Numbered from the stretch's first letter, positions 24,285 through 37,176 are shown. The stretch: 64,000 bases of DNA from Brasenia schreberi (GCA_036023115.1 JAYKKT010000056.1:2002001-2066000), one strand, 5' to 3'. The notes: generated by a model from the letters alone, not told the origin. Program-made: numbers and translations.

Positions 24285-25480
24285 ATGGTCGTCAAAGGAA
24301 AATCTAAAGACCAACTTTTTACTCCTATAGTTATCAAGAAAAAACTTAGGGATCAACCTTTCACTCTAATAGTCATTTATGAACCACATTCTTTAACTTC
24401 ACAAAATCCACAAGAAAGTCTAATTGAACAAGAACATTTGTGGTTTAATCCCTCATGTATCTCATAGTCATAATTAGTTAGTCTAGGTTCATTTATTAGA
24501 GGTCCCTTCTATAGTCATAATTCTAGTCTTTTTATTCCTCAAGTTCTTAATCAGTCTCAATTAGGATCCTCTATCCCATTCACCCCTCATGTATCTCATC
24601 TGCATGAGGTTTAATCTTTAGAATCTCTTGAACATATTGTCCTGCTAGGTCATTGATGGAGGCTAATATTTTTCTAAAACTCTCTACATACCATAGGGTG
24701 CTACCCTCTTTATCTAAGGTTGAGTACCTTTCATGTTCTACCCTTATCAACAACCTTAGGATCTCCTTTTATATCTCCAAACTACTCTCTAAAGGCATCT
24801 CCATCTTCTCTAGACCATAGTCTAGGTTATTTTCCCTCCTCTCTAGACCATTCTTCAAATACTTGTCTGTTCTCTCGAAACCATTCCCTAGAAACCCTTG
24901 TCACTCATCTGTCCTCTCCAACCCGTTTGTCAAAAATTCTCATGTCACTCTCTTTGGTGGAGTGTCCTCCTAACATACCCTCACAGACTGAGCCTTCTTC
25001 TCCTAAGTGTCATTCTGATAATCCATTCTTGAGTCCTAAACTATAATCTTATAGTCTTGACCAAGATTCCTCTCATGTAGTAGTCCTCCTTGAGTATGTA
25101 TTCATAGAGTCCTTAACTTTGACTACTGAAGATCTATCTCTAGATTTAATGTCCCCAAATACATCACTACAACCTTCTTTAGAGGTATCATAATCTCTAA
25201 TATCATCTTTGTTGTTACCATCACTAGGGTCTAGAGTCATTCCTGACCTACCTAAGTATGTGGTATCTTAATCTTCTAGTCAAATATCCACTCCTATTCA
25301 ATCTATAGTAGTACTAGCTCTACCTATAATCATACATGAACATGAGAGTCTCCTCGATTCTGGTGAAGATGTATCCACTATGTCAGACCTACCTATCTTG
25401 TTTTTCTTCAGTGATGCTACCCTAGAGTTGGTCATCACTGATTTTTTCAAAGACATTGTTTTTTCATAAGAGAACTTAGC
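24285..25480 (+). pseudogene. Decayed Ser/Leu/Pro-rich reading frame, unknown product
   Basis: A single reading frame runs for about 400 codons with only about a dozen scattered stops, mostly TAA/TAG/TGA one change away from sense codons. The product would be rich in Ser, Leu, Pro and His, with loosely repeated phrases such as SSLDHS (twice, near residues 165-185 of the frame). No domain was recognised. LLDSGEDVSTMSDLP near the end faintly recalls the LLDSGAS...M of retroviral-type proteases, but flanking residues do not fit. It lies inside the LARD-like element and may be its former extra ORF. Low certainty that it was ever translated. Confidence 0.35.
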
Positions 25481-28400
25481 TCAATGAGATCATAGAGCTT
25501 TATGATATTGACCTCGACGGCCATCACCCTTTCACTCATCCATCTAGGACATACATACATAGTTTTGTTCTCTCTTGAGATAGTCACCATGTCTCAACAG
25601 GTAGATCTAGTCCTCTCCTTTAAGCACATCTTCCCAAAATAAGAATCTACCCCTAGAGTCTTCATCTCCTCAAAGTCTACTATCTAGTGTGACATCTTCC
25701 TCTCCTCCACCATCCTACATCCTAGGTCTCATGAGCATATTATCATTAGGTGATAACATTTACCTGTCACTTGAGCTTCAAGTATGTTTGAGTTTGGGTG
25801 AGCTTGTAGTTACTAGCATGGAATTTGGTCCTCCAAATATTCCTTTTAACAATCCACCACTCCCTATAGGGACAAAGTTTGATCTCGACAATTCCTCTAT
25901 CTCTCATCTCACCCTGCTCTCTCCATTACTTTGTCTAGTAAGGTCTTCAACTCTAAGACTCAACTCTTAGACCTCACTTTCTTCTTAGACTTGTCCCTTT
26001 CTGATCCTTTCACTTGGGTTTTGGGGCACATCCTGCCTTCACCTGATCTTACACGTGTCATGGGTTCTTGGTAACTCTAACCACCGTTCTCTTAGTGTAG
26101 GGAATACATGTTGAGACAATGTTTGTCTGGGACACACTTTTGATGTTCCCACTCCTCCAGACTCACCTTGGTCCTACCACCTTTTGAGCGACTATAAGTA
26201 AACATGAGATCCTAGTTGTACATTATTATTCCAAAAATGTAAAAAAATTGAAAAACCAAAAATCTCAAAAAAATATTTAGAAAATGAAAAACAATGTCAA
26301 CTTCCTTCAATTCTAAAAGTCCCTAGGTTGTCTAATGTACTCTCAGAGTCATCTTCTTCAGTTTATAGTACTTTACTCATTGAATCTAATTCTCCTTCAA
26401 CTTTTATATCATATATTCACTATCCTTTACACACGTCTCTTTATCTCCTTATACCCACATCATTTTTTCTTAGCATCCCTGACCCTTCTTCACTCCAGGC
26501 ATTATCTTCTAGCCTCCACTCATCATTAATAGCTACAACATAGGAGAGAGCCCATGCAATGATCATGCAATGCCTAAGTCTAGAGAAGGCAATGCTAATA
26601 TCATTCCCATCCTAAATTTAGTGAAGTCTTAGAGCATCAAGCAAAACCCTATAGCCTAGTTGGAGGAGACTTCATATAATTCATGGTCATATCATTCATG
26701 CATCTACATCTTCTCATGTTGATGCATCTATATATTTTCATCAATCCATGCTTTCACCATTTTATCAGCTCATACATTATGCATCTTATATGTCCATACC
26801 ATTTATATGTGTTCATGCTTCAGATCATATATTGTTTTCTATATATGTATCTCATGCCATTTCTTCATGTTTCGTATAATCTAGTTTGACCTTAGCATGT
26901 TTACATGTGTTTGCATACAATGAAATTCAAAGTAGGTGATGTATCATTTCATTAGTTATATTACTTTACTTGGTCATTGATGATGATACTTGTCAAACCC
27001 ATTAAACATCTAATATTAAAAAAATAGTGTTATCCATGATTTTTATTGGATTTTGACTTGCATTGTGACTTGTTGGTTTTGTGTAGATGATAAAATAGTA
27101 TTTCTTAAAAATGATTTGAAAGCAGGCATATGTGTGCCCCTAGTGTTGTGTACTTATGGCTTGATCTCTTAAGTCATTGCCTCCATGATCAGGAATACTA
27201 TTCACTTAGGTTATTTTTATCTATTTATGCCTTTGGGATATGATTTTCAAAATATGGGTTTCACTTTGTTTTGAACCAATTCAAATTAAATCTTTTTGAA
27301 AAAATCATTTTCATTTGATTCTTAGTCTAAGAAAAAGTTTATGAAATTATCCATACCTACATTTTGGTAACGTTCTCTTAATTTTTAAAGTACTGAAATA
27401 ATTTATCTTAAGGATATCTTAGTTTGTAGATAAGCTAGTGTCTTCTTGATTCCACATTATGTGTTATGGTGTTTGTACTCGGTATAATGAATTTTTTAGC
27501 CTATCTCACACATTTATGCTTCATTGATGAATTGTGGTATATTTTGTATATGTTTTAAAATGTTATATTTTGAAAAAATGAAAAGCCAAAGGCATGAAAA
27601 ACAAAAGGAAAAAGGAAAAAAGGAAAAAAAAGTAAAAAAGAAAATGTTGGAAAATGAAGAAAGCAAAGTAAAGTTTTGTTTATATCCTTTGTACACTCCA
27701 TGTTGGAAAATGAATATATGTTGGAAAAAGTAAAGTTTCTTAAAAAAGTTAAGTCTTATTATATATTTTCTTCCATTTGAGAAACATTATGCCTTTATAT
27801 ATATTCAACCTTGAGATTTTATTACATTTGAGGAGGGATCAATACTCCATCTAGATTTAAGAGTCCTAGCCTATCTACTTGTCTTTGAGTCACCGGATGA
27901 TTATTTTAGAATTTTAAAAATTAAAATTTTGATTACCAAAATTAATATCATCTTCTTCCTCTATTAGTATAGGTAGGAAGTTAAGTGGAGATGCTTTGTC
28001 CTATATTTTATTTGAAGTAGTCCATTCAAACAGAGGTTGATTTTCAAAAATACATTTATAATTTTTCAAAACCAGTACATGAGACATGATCAACTACAAA
28101 GAGTTGACATGTATGATCATTCTTGTCTTAGTACCTAGATTTGTTTTGGTCTTTGTAAAGAGTCTTGATCTTTTCTTTTCTTTTTCTATATTTTATTAAA
28201 ATGTGTATCTTCTATCATGATATTTTGGCAGGAGCATCTCTTGTCCCATTGAGACTGAGATCGTGCACTTTATTACTTCATGACATATATTTGGTCGCAT
28301 CTATGATGCATCTCAAGATCTAAATGCATTTTCTTATAAGCATGAGTATTTTTCTTAATCATGATAGGAGTTAAGTTTTGTTCTCCTTTCAGCACTAGGA

Positions 28401-29862
28401 TTGAAGTTACACATTAAGAAGATGTTTTACTTGACATTACTATGATAGTCCCTTCTTATTTAAGAAGATGTTTTTAGTCTATTTTGGGTTTCCTCCATAC
28501 AAGCCAAACTTTTCCTCTTCATTTCACTCTTATTCCTATATCACCCACAACATCATTCACGTCATCCCTTCACTTTTTCCCCATCTCATTCCATTCTCAC
28601 TCACTTTCTCTTTTCTCATTTGCATTCTTTTAGCTTGTTATTTTTATTCTATAGACTTTATGCTCTCATATTCTTTTGAATATTGTTTTATGTACATTAT
28701 TTTTCTAGGATGCATTCACTTAGTCTTACTGGAAGTCTCTTTGTATTGCACAATTTTTCAAGATATTGAAAGAGGCACCATCCATCTTCAACTTGATCTT
28801 ATCGGTCATTCTAGAGGAGGAAGCCATCATTTGCGATAAATCCCACCAAGATATTTTCATCCTACCTAATTTTGTTTGATAGTACATTTTTATAGTTGCT
28901 ACTCTACAAATCATCCTCATGTTCTATTAAAAAAATGGGTGAGGAACATGACTAGAGCTTAAGAGAGACCTGTATGGTAGCTTAAGGATATTTCAAAAAG
29001 GACTAAGTTATCTATAGGTGTGCATTGAAGATGCTTTATAATGGACTGAAGGACAATTAAATATAGTACTATACTCACAACACCATGATGAAGAAAATAA
29101 GTGCAATACCAATGAATTATCCTCCTTGTAAAATTATGTTTTTAAAGAACAAGATTCAAGTACCATTTTCATGATGTTTTGAAAAATTATTAGTTTAGAA
29201 CTTGTTTTATGAAAACAAACTCATATTTTCCAAAAAGTTAAAGACTACCTCCTTTTAAAGAACTCCAATGATTTTTTCAAGAAAAAATATTTTAGGCAGT
29301 CTTATTGATTTGGTTTGGAAAGAAAATCTTCTTTAAGTTTATATAAAAATTTCTTTATGAAAATTGGTCATCTTTCTCTTATTAAAAAACCCTCCTTGTA
29401 TTGCACTCTGTCACATATGCAGTTCATGGTGTGCCTCACGACAAGACACCCCTTTAGCCTTGGTCCGACCCAAATGTGACCAGATGAGATTTCTATAAAA
29501 AAAGCTTGCTTCACACCAAGTATCATAAAAGATTTCAAGTTTCTCAAATCAAATTTTCTACTAAAGCCTTTGAAGTAAGTCAAATTTTGATATTTATTCT
29601 TTGTCATCAACCAAGCCTTATCTTGATTGATGCCACAGAGCGGCATATGTAAATATGCAAAATTTTCTTTAAGAAAAACATATTTTAAAATTTCAAATTT
29701 TAAGACATATGAAATGATTCTTTAAACCTTGGATTAAGGGATGTTCACAAGAAGGTCTGGGTCTATTTTAAAATGAATCAGATTGAATATGAAGTTGTTG
29801 ATATAGGAAAATATCAATAAAATAAAAAAGAAACACAAAGCTTCAACATCCACTTGCCTTAT
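25481..29862. other. Interior of the LARD-like element, no recognised domain
   Basis: AT-rich DNA with short open frames (25,689-25,970, 26,328-26,543 and 28,468-28,839 on plus; 29,368-29,646 on minus) that show no known domains. The first two resemble the Ser-rich frame upstream in composition. An A-rich purine stretch (29,817-29,840) just before the right repeat is a weak candidate for a polypurine tract. Confidence 0.35.
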
Positions 29863-31694
29863 TTGGAATATAAAAGAGTCTATCATTGGAGAAAATTTCA
29901 GTACAACAAGAATATCCAAAGTATTTTCAGTTATATACATACACCTTTCAGTACGGCAAGCATATAAGCTATATATGTGTATATGTATGTATTTGTATGT
30001 ATATATATGTGTGTGTGCATAGGAATGTGTATGTATATATGTGTGAATATATTTATATGTAGTAATTGAAAAACTAACCTATATATGTATATATTCTATG
30101 TAAACAAACAAAAATTATTTATATATTGGTAACCTTTGGTATCATAAATATATAAGTGTTCACCTTAAAAAGAAAAAGAAAAGAGATAATATATATACAT
30201 GTTTTCATAAGGCATGCCTAGGTATAAGTATTAGGAGGGCATACAACTTTGAATATCATTCATCAATGTTAATTATCTATGTTGATTATATATATATATG
30301 TATGTATGTATAATGTATACATGGCATAAACAAGAGCTGAACATTATGAAAGATGGCTCACGCATGAAGTTAAAAGGCACAAAAATAAGAAAGTTTATCC
30401 AAACAAAAAGAGGTAGCCACCCATTTTCATTCTCTTAAAATGGCGGAAGTTGCCAAAATTTTAATATCAGGTGTTATGATAAATATGTATGCATCACAAA
30501 AATAGAAAGTTTGAATCCAACAGCAAAAGGCATCCTCCAATGCTTTCCAATTTAATGAAATTATTGACGGCAAAAGGTCTCATCATCAAGGACTACGCGA
30601 AACCAAAATGGCAAGACTATTGGTATAAGACAAGTTGTTGTGCATGAAGGTCAAAGAGAGGAGACCATTGAGCAAAACCAAAATGGCAAGACTATTGGTA
30701 TAAGACTATATAAAACCGATCCAAGATCATCCAACCAATCCAAGAAAATCATTTCTCTTTCTCTCTTGCTGTTACGTGTAGCTGCTATTGCAACTCGGTT
30801 TTCTGTTGCAGGCCATTGAGCAAATCATCGTCAACAAGAGGAATTCATAGGGAGTAGGTCGTCGATTTGTTGGCACATCATCATATACTTCATTGCTTCT
30901 CTTTTTAAATAGTTGACTTGAGGGGTTTCAGAATTAAAGGTCACATTGCTCAACTCAAGTGTAGAAAATTCTCTTTGTTGCACTCTAAAACCCATCAATC
31001 AATATTCACTGTAACTTGTCTTCAGTTCTTCCTCTATCTTTTTTACACATTATATATTATATGTGGCAAAAAGTCTTTTGTTTATCCCAAGGGAATTCTT
31101 GAGATTCATTCATATCAATGGTGTCACCCAGTTATGATCAAACTTTAATAATCCCAATATTTTTCTTAGTTTGCATAATCGACCTTGCTTATCCCATGAA
31201 TTGAATTGCAATACAAATCTAGGATTTGATGTCATTGTGATCCCAACTAGTTAGGCCCTTCCTTCCTCGTGTCAATTTTCTAAAACTTAGTTCTTAAAAT
31301 AATACATATCATTAGTTTTCCTAATCTAGTGTGACCTGGCCAACTATCCAATAAAAACCATATAATCCAAAACCCAAAATTTTCCTAGCACTCCTGTTAG
31401 CCTAGTAATCCCATTCCAACTGATGTCCTTACATGAACAAGCAAGAGACCCCCCCTCGAAATTCATCCTCTTTCATGTGTGGAAATTTCAGATTTGAACA
31501 AGCCAAACGAATCGTTACCGCAAGGCTTGACCCTTTTTTCAGTAGGATAAGTAGACCTTTTGTGAAAAGAACCAACACGGACCCACCCACTCTTGGAGCG
31601 ATCAGAAGTAAGTCCTAAACTTATTTTCGTTCATCTCTCCTTTTACTGGATTGTTGTACATCGAGGTTCCATAGAACCAAGGTTTACACACAAT
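29863..31694 (+). repeat. Right long direct repeat (candidate 3' LTR)
   Basis: Partner of 21,597-23,638. It lacks about 245 bp present on the left and instead has a local duplication: the phrase aaccaaaatggcaagactat occurs at about 30,601 and again at about 30,677. The distal half, from tcatccaaccaatccaag onward, is the best conserved part. Confidence 0.75.
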
Positions 31695-33997
31695 GGGATA
31701 TCTTTATTGTCTTATATGAACTACATTTAATTCTCAACAATAAAGAAGTTTTCAAGTTCTTACTAAATGAAACCCATTGATAAGGTGTCAAGGACCGTGA
31801 CATAATAAGATTTGGTCACTACAAGCAACCTGTTGATAAGATCTCAAACATTTGACTGCTTCATGTAGAGAAAATATCAGAAAATGCAAACGTGCATATT
31901 TCTTATTGGGTGTTACAAATTTCTTGTTGTGGGACTCATGAGAACAATGTGTGACCTTGTATAAATAATTTTCATGTTTTTTAGGTTTCTAAATCACAAT
32001 TTTTCTCTCTTGTTGGGTTTTCAAAGGCACATGTTTTTTCGATTCTTACCCCAAATATAACATGTATAGTAGTACAAAACATAGAACAAATCGTATTTGC
32101 ATGCGTCTTGGAGAAAGACCACTAGTAGTGTGCATGTTGTGTTGCTGCAGACTGAGAGAGAGGGGGAGAGACATAGGGATAGAGAGATCTTGTTGTGTCA
32201 AAGGATGTCAAAAGTGGAAGACGGTGACCGAAAGAGACGGGGAGCATTTTGGGATTTTGGATCTTTGATTTTTTACATTGGATCTGAATTGTATCATCAT
32301 CCTATTATCCGGTTGACGTGAATGTTGAGTCAGCCATTAGGCACACATTAGTGTTTGCCATAACAAACAGTCACAAACTGAGCCAAGCTTGAGGTACTAA
32401 AGTAATGAGTTTTTTAATTTTAAATCCTATAAGTTATAGAAAGTAAAGTTTAGGATATAAAACTAGATTGTTGGTAAACCATAGGGTACTCATCTGAAGT
32501 TCTCTCAAAAAGAAAAAAAAATAGAACAAACTAAGAAATCAACTGACAAATTGAAGGCGATGAATTTGAGATACCTAGAGGCTCTGGAAGTGCACTTTTC
32601 AAGTTTCATCCACAATGAAATATGAATTCCTTTTGGTTTCAAAATAGTTTTTATTAAGTCACTTTCTAAAACACTTTTAGAAAGTCAATGCATGTAATTG
32701 AGAAGGGAGCCCACCTCGACTCGTTACGCAGATTTTTTTGCAATTTAGACTTAATATGGCCACTTAAAAGCTTAGGTCTCCCACTTAGCCACTTGAGCCA
32801 AATCATGATACAATGGATTTATCACACCCTGGCATTCATAGTTCTATCTTTTCCTGTTATACATTTTCTCTATACTAGTATGTTTTTCAATAACCAACAT
32901 ATGATATCTCGGTTATGAGGGTTTCAGTATCATATATGCTTTCATACACAACTTATGCACTTTTCAAGTTACGTGTTTTTTATGTATCAAGCATGTTTTT
33001 CGTACAGTCCTTCATTCTTACCCATTGTGCACTTTTACCGTTTCCAACACGTCTTCTCTTACATAATTAAGTGTTTAGGTATATTTCAAACACAAGAACC
33101 AATATAATAATCGAGAACCATTCTAGTTATGTGTTCTTACCATATTAAATTTATCTTTTCCATTATAACAATTCATATACTCTTCCTTATTATGTGGTTT
33201 TACAGTGTTAAGCACATTTTTTCCCATGTAATGAAGAGCTTAGGCATATCGTCACATAGGTACCGTATACGAGAACAAGTTCTTCATTCTGCCATATCCA
33301 AGAAAGAGATCCTCTAATACACCCTTTAACAAGGGATTAACTGATCTAAGAAATAATGTTATTTAACAATTGTGTGATTGCTTCTAGAGTAATTAGTGTT
33401 AGTTTCATATGACTATATTGCAATCATCTCACCTATTATCCCGCTTCACATCTAAAGCGATGATCTCAAAATGATAAACATTGGAGTCATAATGAAAGCA
33501 ATATACTCAGCTTATTGCAATTGATGTGTTATCTCTACTGCTTCACATTTGAAGTGTTTTTTTTCTCAGACGACAGTCTTATAATTTTGCACCATGGCAT
33601 ACGTTCTGATTTTCTCATGGATAAAAGCAATTACCCAGATATATCACAGTTATGTGATATAATATATAACCCACACAAGCGTTAATAAGTGCAAATGATT
33701 ATCAATATTATATAAACTCAATCAAATGCCATCATGGGTTCTACTTTCCCTGATAATTATAAGTCAACATTAAAAAGAATAATGTGGACATGCATGATGC
33801 TTATTTACTAATTATGCTCTCTAATCAATCAAACATATTCCCACATTACATATCATCATATTGTGATTATATGCTATCATTCACAGGTCATGGAAGAACT
33901 CATGATGGTTATTTCCCAATCAAGATATGTATTTTCATATGTTTTAACGTCAACCTAAACAGATCGTGGTATATGATATGATCCAATAACAAGTGAT
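31695..33997. other. Intergenic stretch with one dispersed repeat
   Basis: No gene recognised. A GA-rich patch lies at about 32,148-32,195. The inverted partner of the 21.1-kb repeat lies at 32,240-32,510 (listed separately). Overlapping open frames around 32,062-32,321 are spanned by that repeat and the GA-rich patch, and are not supported as genes. Confidence 0.4.
32240..32510 (+). repeat. Dispersed repeat, partner of 21,086-21,420
   Basis: Inverted relative to the copy at 21.1-21.4 kb. Shared words include ggttgacgtgaatgttgagt (about 32,311), gaggtactaaagt and gtaaaccatagggtac. The pair brackets the LARD-like element at unequal distances. Confidence 0.55.
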
Positions 33998-34152
33998 ATT
34001 ACTCCCACTATTTTGTAGTTCTTAATTGCATATTCTCAGCCACTTTTATGGGGAAATGGACTATATATAACATGATGCAACTATTAAGTCCATTTCCCCA
34101 TAAAAGTGGCTGAGGATATGCAATTAAGAACTACAAAATAGTGGCAGTAATA
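33997..34152. repeat. Nearly perfect 66-bp inverted repeat with 24-nt loop
   Basis: Arms 33,997-34,062 and 34,087-34,152 pair with two exceptions: one C/C mismatch (34,004 with 34,145) and one T opposite G (34,034), which would be a G-U wobble in RNA. The loop is 34,063-34,086. A transcript from either strand would form a long hairpin suitable for Dicer-like processing. A (TAAA)n then (TA)n tract starts at the right arm edge. It could be a microRNA-like or siRNA hairpin locus, a foldback element, a local template-switch product, or an assembly artefact. Confidence 0.9.
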
Positions 34153-34169
34153 AATAAATAAATAAATAA

Positions 34170-34173
<4 letters not shown>

Positions 34174-34234
<61 letters not shown>
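34174..34234. repeat. (TA)n microsatellite, about 61 bp
   Basis: A pure TA tract preceded by taaataaataaata. It directly follows the right arm of the inverted repeat. Confidence 0.95.
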
Positions 34235-34236
<2 letters not shown>

Positions 34237-35274
34237 ACGGTGCCATCTATGAGATTTTGGTTTTCTGTAAGAGCACCAGAAACCCTAGTGTAAGCACACT
34301 CTGTCTGTAAGTCGTGAAAAGATGGAGTCTCTCCTCCACTTGCTCTCCAATTAGACCGAACACAGCAGCGACTTGGTGGAAACGCAGAGCTTTTCAAAGC
34401 ACAACCATTTTCAAGCTTGGTGCAGCTTTCTGGTAAAATTAGTTAAGTTTTAACATATAACAATGAGAAGTCTTGGTGGGTGACCCTGCCGAGCCCTGGC
34501 TGACCTTAAAATTGGGCTGTCAAGAGTGCCCTGACAAATGTTTGAGCGTCAAAGTGTGTCCATAATGGTCTCAACTTAAGAGAGCGAGAATTACAATATT
34601 TCTAATGGAAAATTAACGTTTATGTTTTGATTTTAAGGAGCACGCTCTTGTTTAGCTCAAACGAGCGAATGAGTGGAACACGAATATGCTTCAAGTAGCT
34701 CATAATGGTTTTACTAATTTACCAGCCATACTATTGTTAAGTGCACGGACCTACGTTGACCCCAGAAGGGGCATCAAGCTATAGCCCATGGTTGGATCTA
34801 TGAGCTATAATATATAGTTCGCTCCCTCCCACCCTGAATAGTTTGATGAACTATTCACCTAGCTCTAGAAGACTTTCTAGATCCTTCATTGCTCGACATG
34901 TTACATGATCGATAGATACTACCATTAAAACTATAATTCTCCATGATCAAGATTGATTACTGCATGCCATTTGATAATCACAGGTCGTTTTTGTAGACTT
35001 AGTTTTCAATTGTAGATGTCTGACTTGATCTTATCGCCACCACTATTGAAAACCCAAAAGTTCTTCAAGCGTTGTGGTCACCATAGTCTTCACTGATATG
35101 TTGCCATCAATAAGACAGCTTTAGAGGCCTTTTCTTTTTTTTTTGTGGGGAGGGGAATTAAGACTCTTTAGAGGCTTTATTAAATGGGAACTTACTCAAA
35201 CAGTCAAAAATTGGTCATGATTGTGACAAAAGGTAACAGCAAAAAAATCACAGGCAAGCATAAAGAACAACAGG
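34235..35274. other. Intergenic stretch, no recognised gene
   Basis: At about 34,260-34,400 the minus strand has a short open frame of moderate GC content without any recognised domain. Nothing else is supported. Confidence 0.35.
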
Positions 35275-35372
35275 TCACCTGGCTAGGGAGTCGACTCACA
35301 AGTTCAAGGTCATGAGTTCGATACCCCGGGAGTGCATCTGTCTTCGGCCTTCCCATTATACCCAAAAGAAAA
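35275..35372 (+). repeat. tRNA-derived SINE-like unit
   Basis: It carries a B-box-like GAGTTCGATACCCCGGG (about 35,313) preceded by CTGGCTAGGGAGTCG in the A-box position. It ends CCCATTATACCCAAAAG and an A-rich tail. The unit aligns end to end with 56,515-56,640 and more weakly with 58,563-58,665, so it is a dispersed family in the same orientation. Confidence 0.65.
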
Positions 35373-35964
35373 AACCACTGGCAAAATCTCATGTGAAATT
35401 CAAATGTTCTAAAGACCTCATGTCTTAAATTGTTAACTAAACAATAAATTTATACAAAAATTATAGTTTTTTAGTAATTAAGTGGGTTTTTATTAGTAAA
35501 ACTTTTCAAGTACTGAGCAGTATGGTTTGTAGAAGTTTAATTAAGAATAAACGAACATTCATCGCATATATTTTTCATCACTTCTGTGAAAAATGTTTTC
35601 CGCCATTATGGTTTGCAACCCCCTTCAAAAGATTGGCATGAGTGGGGAGTTCTCAAAGACCGTTTCATAAGTAGGGGCAAATGTCAGCATCATTTGCATC
35701 GTTCTTCATCATTAATGTAAATTGATTTAGAAGCAAAGCTATCAGAATATGGTAAGCAACCAGCCCATCTTAAATTTCTGGTCACAATTACAAGCAATTT
35801 ATACTTGCATTGATATCCAGCAAATAGCTTTTGTTTGAACTGATTTTGAACCAAACCAACCAATCAAGACCTCCTATAGGTGAAAGAGAAAAGTAGGTAT
35901 GCTTGCATGCATGGATGCCGTCAGGTCGGCTGTATGCGACCCGATAGCTAAGCGAAACCGATCT

Positions 35965-36112
35965 GGTAGAACTCTGGATCCATAAAGTCTAAATAGACTA
36001 TAGATCATCTAACAGTTTTCAACCATAAGATGTGACCCGGTAGAACTCTGGATCCATAAGATCTAAATAGATCATACATCATTTAATAATTTTCAACCAT
36101 AAGATGTGATCT
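35965..36112. repeat. 74-bp tandem duplication
   Basis: Two units start ggtagaactctggatccata at 35,965 and 36,039, each 74 bp, and share most bases to aaccataagatgtga. No coding role is apparent. Confidence 0.85.
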
Positions 36113-36620
36113 TTCCAGAACTATTGCACCAAGCCTCATAAGACTCTGAAGCAAAGTGTATCACCTCGGTGGTGCACTATGATTCGAAAGACATCGTGTT
36201 GCCAACCCACCTGATGGGAGAAAAGGCTTTTGTTAAGGTTAATCGTTTAAGTCTGCAGCAAAATGTGATGTAAATGGTTCAGTTCCAACCGGAAGGGACG
36301 TTGCTTATGGGATATCATTCAATGACTCCAGGCAATTCAAAGAAGCTTGCAAAGGAATGTGAAATAACGCTTCAAAGATTAAACCGTCATCAAATTATGG
36401 TTGATAATTTTCCAAGTGGTAAAACAATCGCATTTGCATTTTTGGAGTTAGAATACTGAATTTTGTTCAAGGAATTGTTAAATGTTGCACTAACTCGTGT
36501 TCACTCACAAAATTATCTATATTGGAGGTCCAGGATGGATCATCCTGCAACTCGTTCCTAGTGTATGTATAATCTATACCTAGCAGCAGTGTACCTAACC
36601 TCTCGCTTACTTAACAAAAG

Positions 36621-36782
36621 AGAAAGAGGAAGACTGCAAAAGTATTGGAAGAAAATAATAAAGAATGATATAGCTTATCTTAACTGTTAGCATGGTACAT
36701 GATGTGACTCTACGGGAAAAAAGAATCTATGAAACTGACCCTCATCTACCATGAAAATAGGATTCGTTGTTGTGTTGTACTA
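36621..36782 (+). mobile_element. RTE LINE 3'-end fragment, strongly decayed
   Basis: This aligns with the last 160 bases of LINE copy 1: caaaagtattggaagaaaat, aatgatatagcttat, ggtacatgatgtgactctacggg, aagaatctatgaaactgacc, and a gttgttgtgttgta tail. It is a 5'-truncated insertion, older than copies 1 and 2 judging by divergence. Confidence 0.75.
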
Positions 36783-37176
36783 TGGGGAAACGAATCCCAA
36801 ATGATTAGCTGAAATTGTCAATAACAAGCAATTTGAAGAGACTTCGCTCCTCAAGTATGTTTATACATATGTATGCAGTTACGTACATACAGACATGCAT
36901 ATGTATGTATGTACATGCATGGACATGGATATGTGTATATGTCATGCATGTCTGTTGAGTAGAAAGGGTGTTTACGAAATCACTTCAATCAAATGCATTT
37001 CCTTTTAGTTTGATGTAGTAGCCTCAGGATCATTAAATCTAATATGAAGAGGGATTTGGAATTGGACCCAATTTTATTTATTTATTACTTTACATATTCA
37101 TTTATTTGAGGACACATGCGATCAGATCCAGTAATTTATCAAGGTCATGTCCACCAGACTGGGATTCAAGCGGGCT
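36783..37176. other. Intergenic stretch
   Basis: No gene recognised. It contains a run of gtatg/catac words (36,850-36,950). Confidence 0.35.

Larger units (their letters stand above)
21597..31694 (+). mobile_element. Large, old LTR retrotransposon without recognisable pol (LARD-like)
   Basis: Two direct repeats, about 2,042 bp (21,597-23,638) and 1,832 bp (29,863-31,694), flank 6.2 kb. Both start ttggartataaaag and end cacacaat. Right after the first copy lies TTGGCACTCTCAGTGGAACC (23,645), similar to the TTGGCGCC...GTGGGAACC primer-site type of some Ty3/Gypsy elements. No RT, integrase or protease could be read inside; the interior has a decayed Ser/Leu/Pro-rich frame and AT-rich noncoding DNA. 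This fits a large non-autonomous retrotransposon derivative. A plain segmental duplication is the alternative, because no target-site duplication and no clear polypurine tract were found. Confidence 0.6.

Noticed and set aside
25300..25470. Retroviral-type protease in the LARD-like interior (LLDSGEDVSTMS)
   Set aside because: Only the DSG triad and a Met fit; downstream strands and the ILG-type motif are not seen.
33129..33981. Open frames rich in Ile/Phe/His
   Set aside because: Short AT-rich frames without domains; expected by chance.
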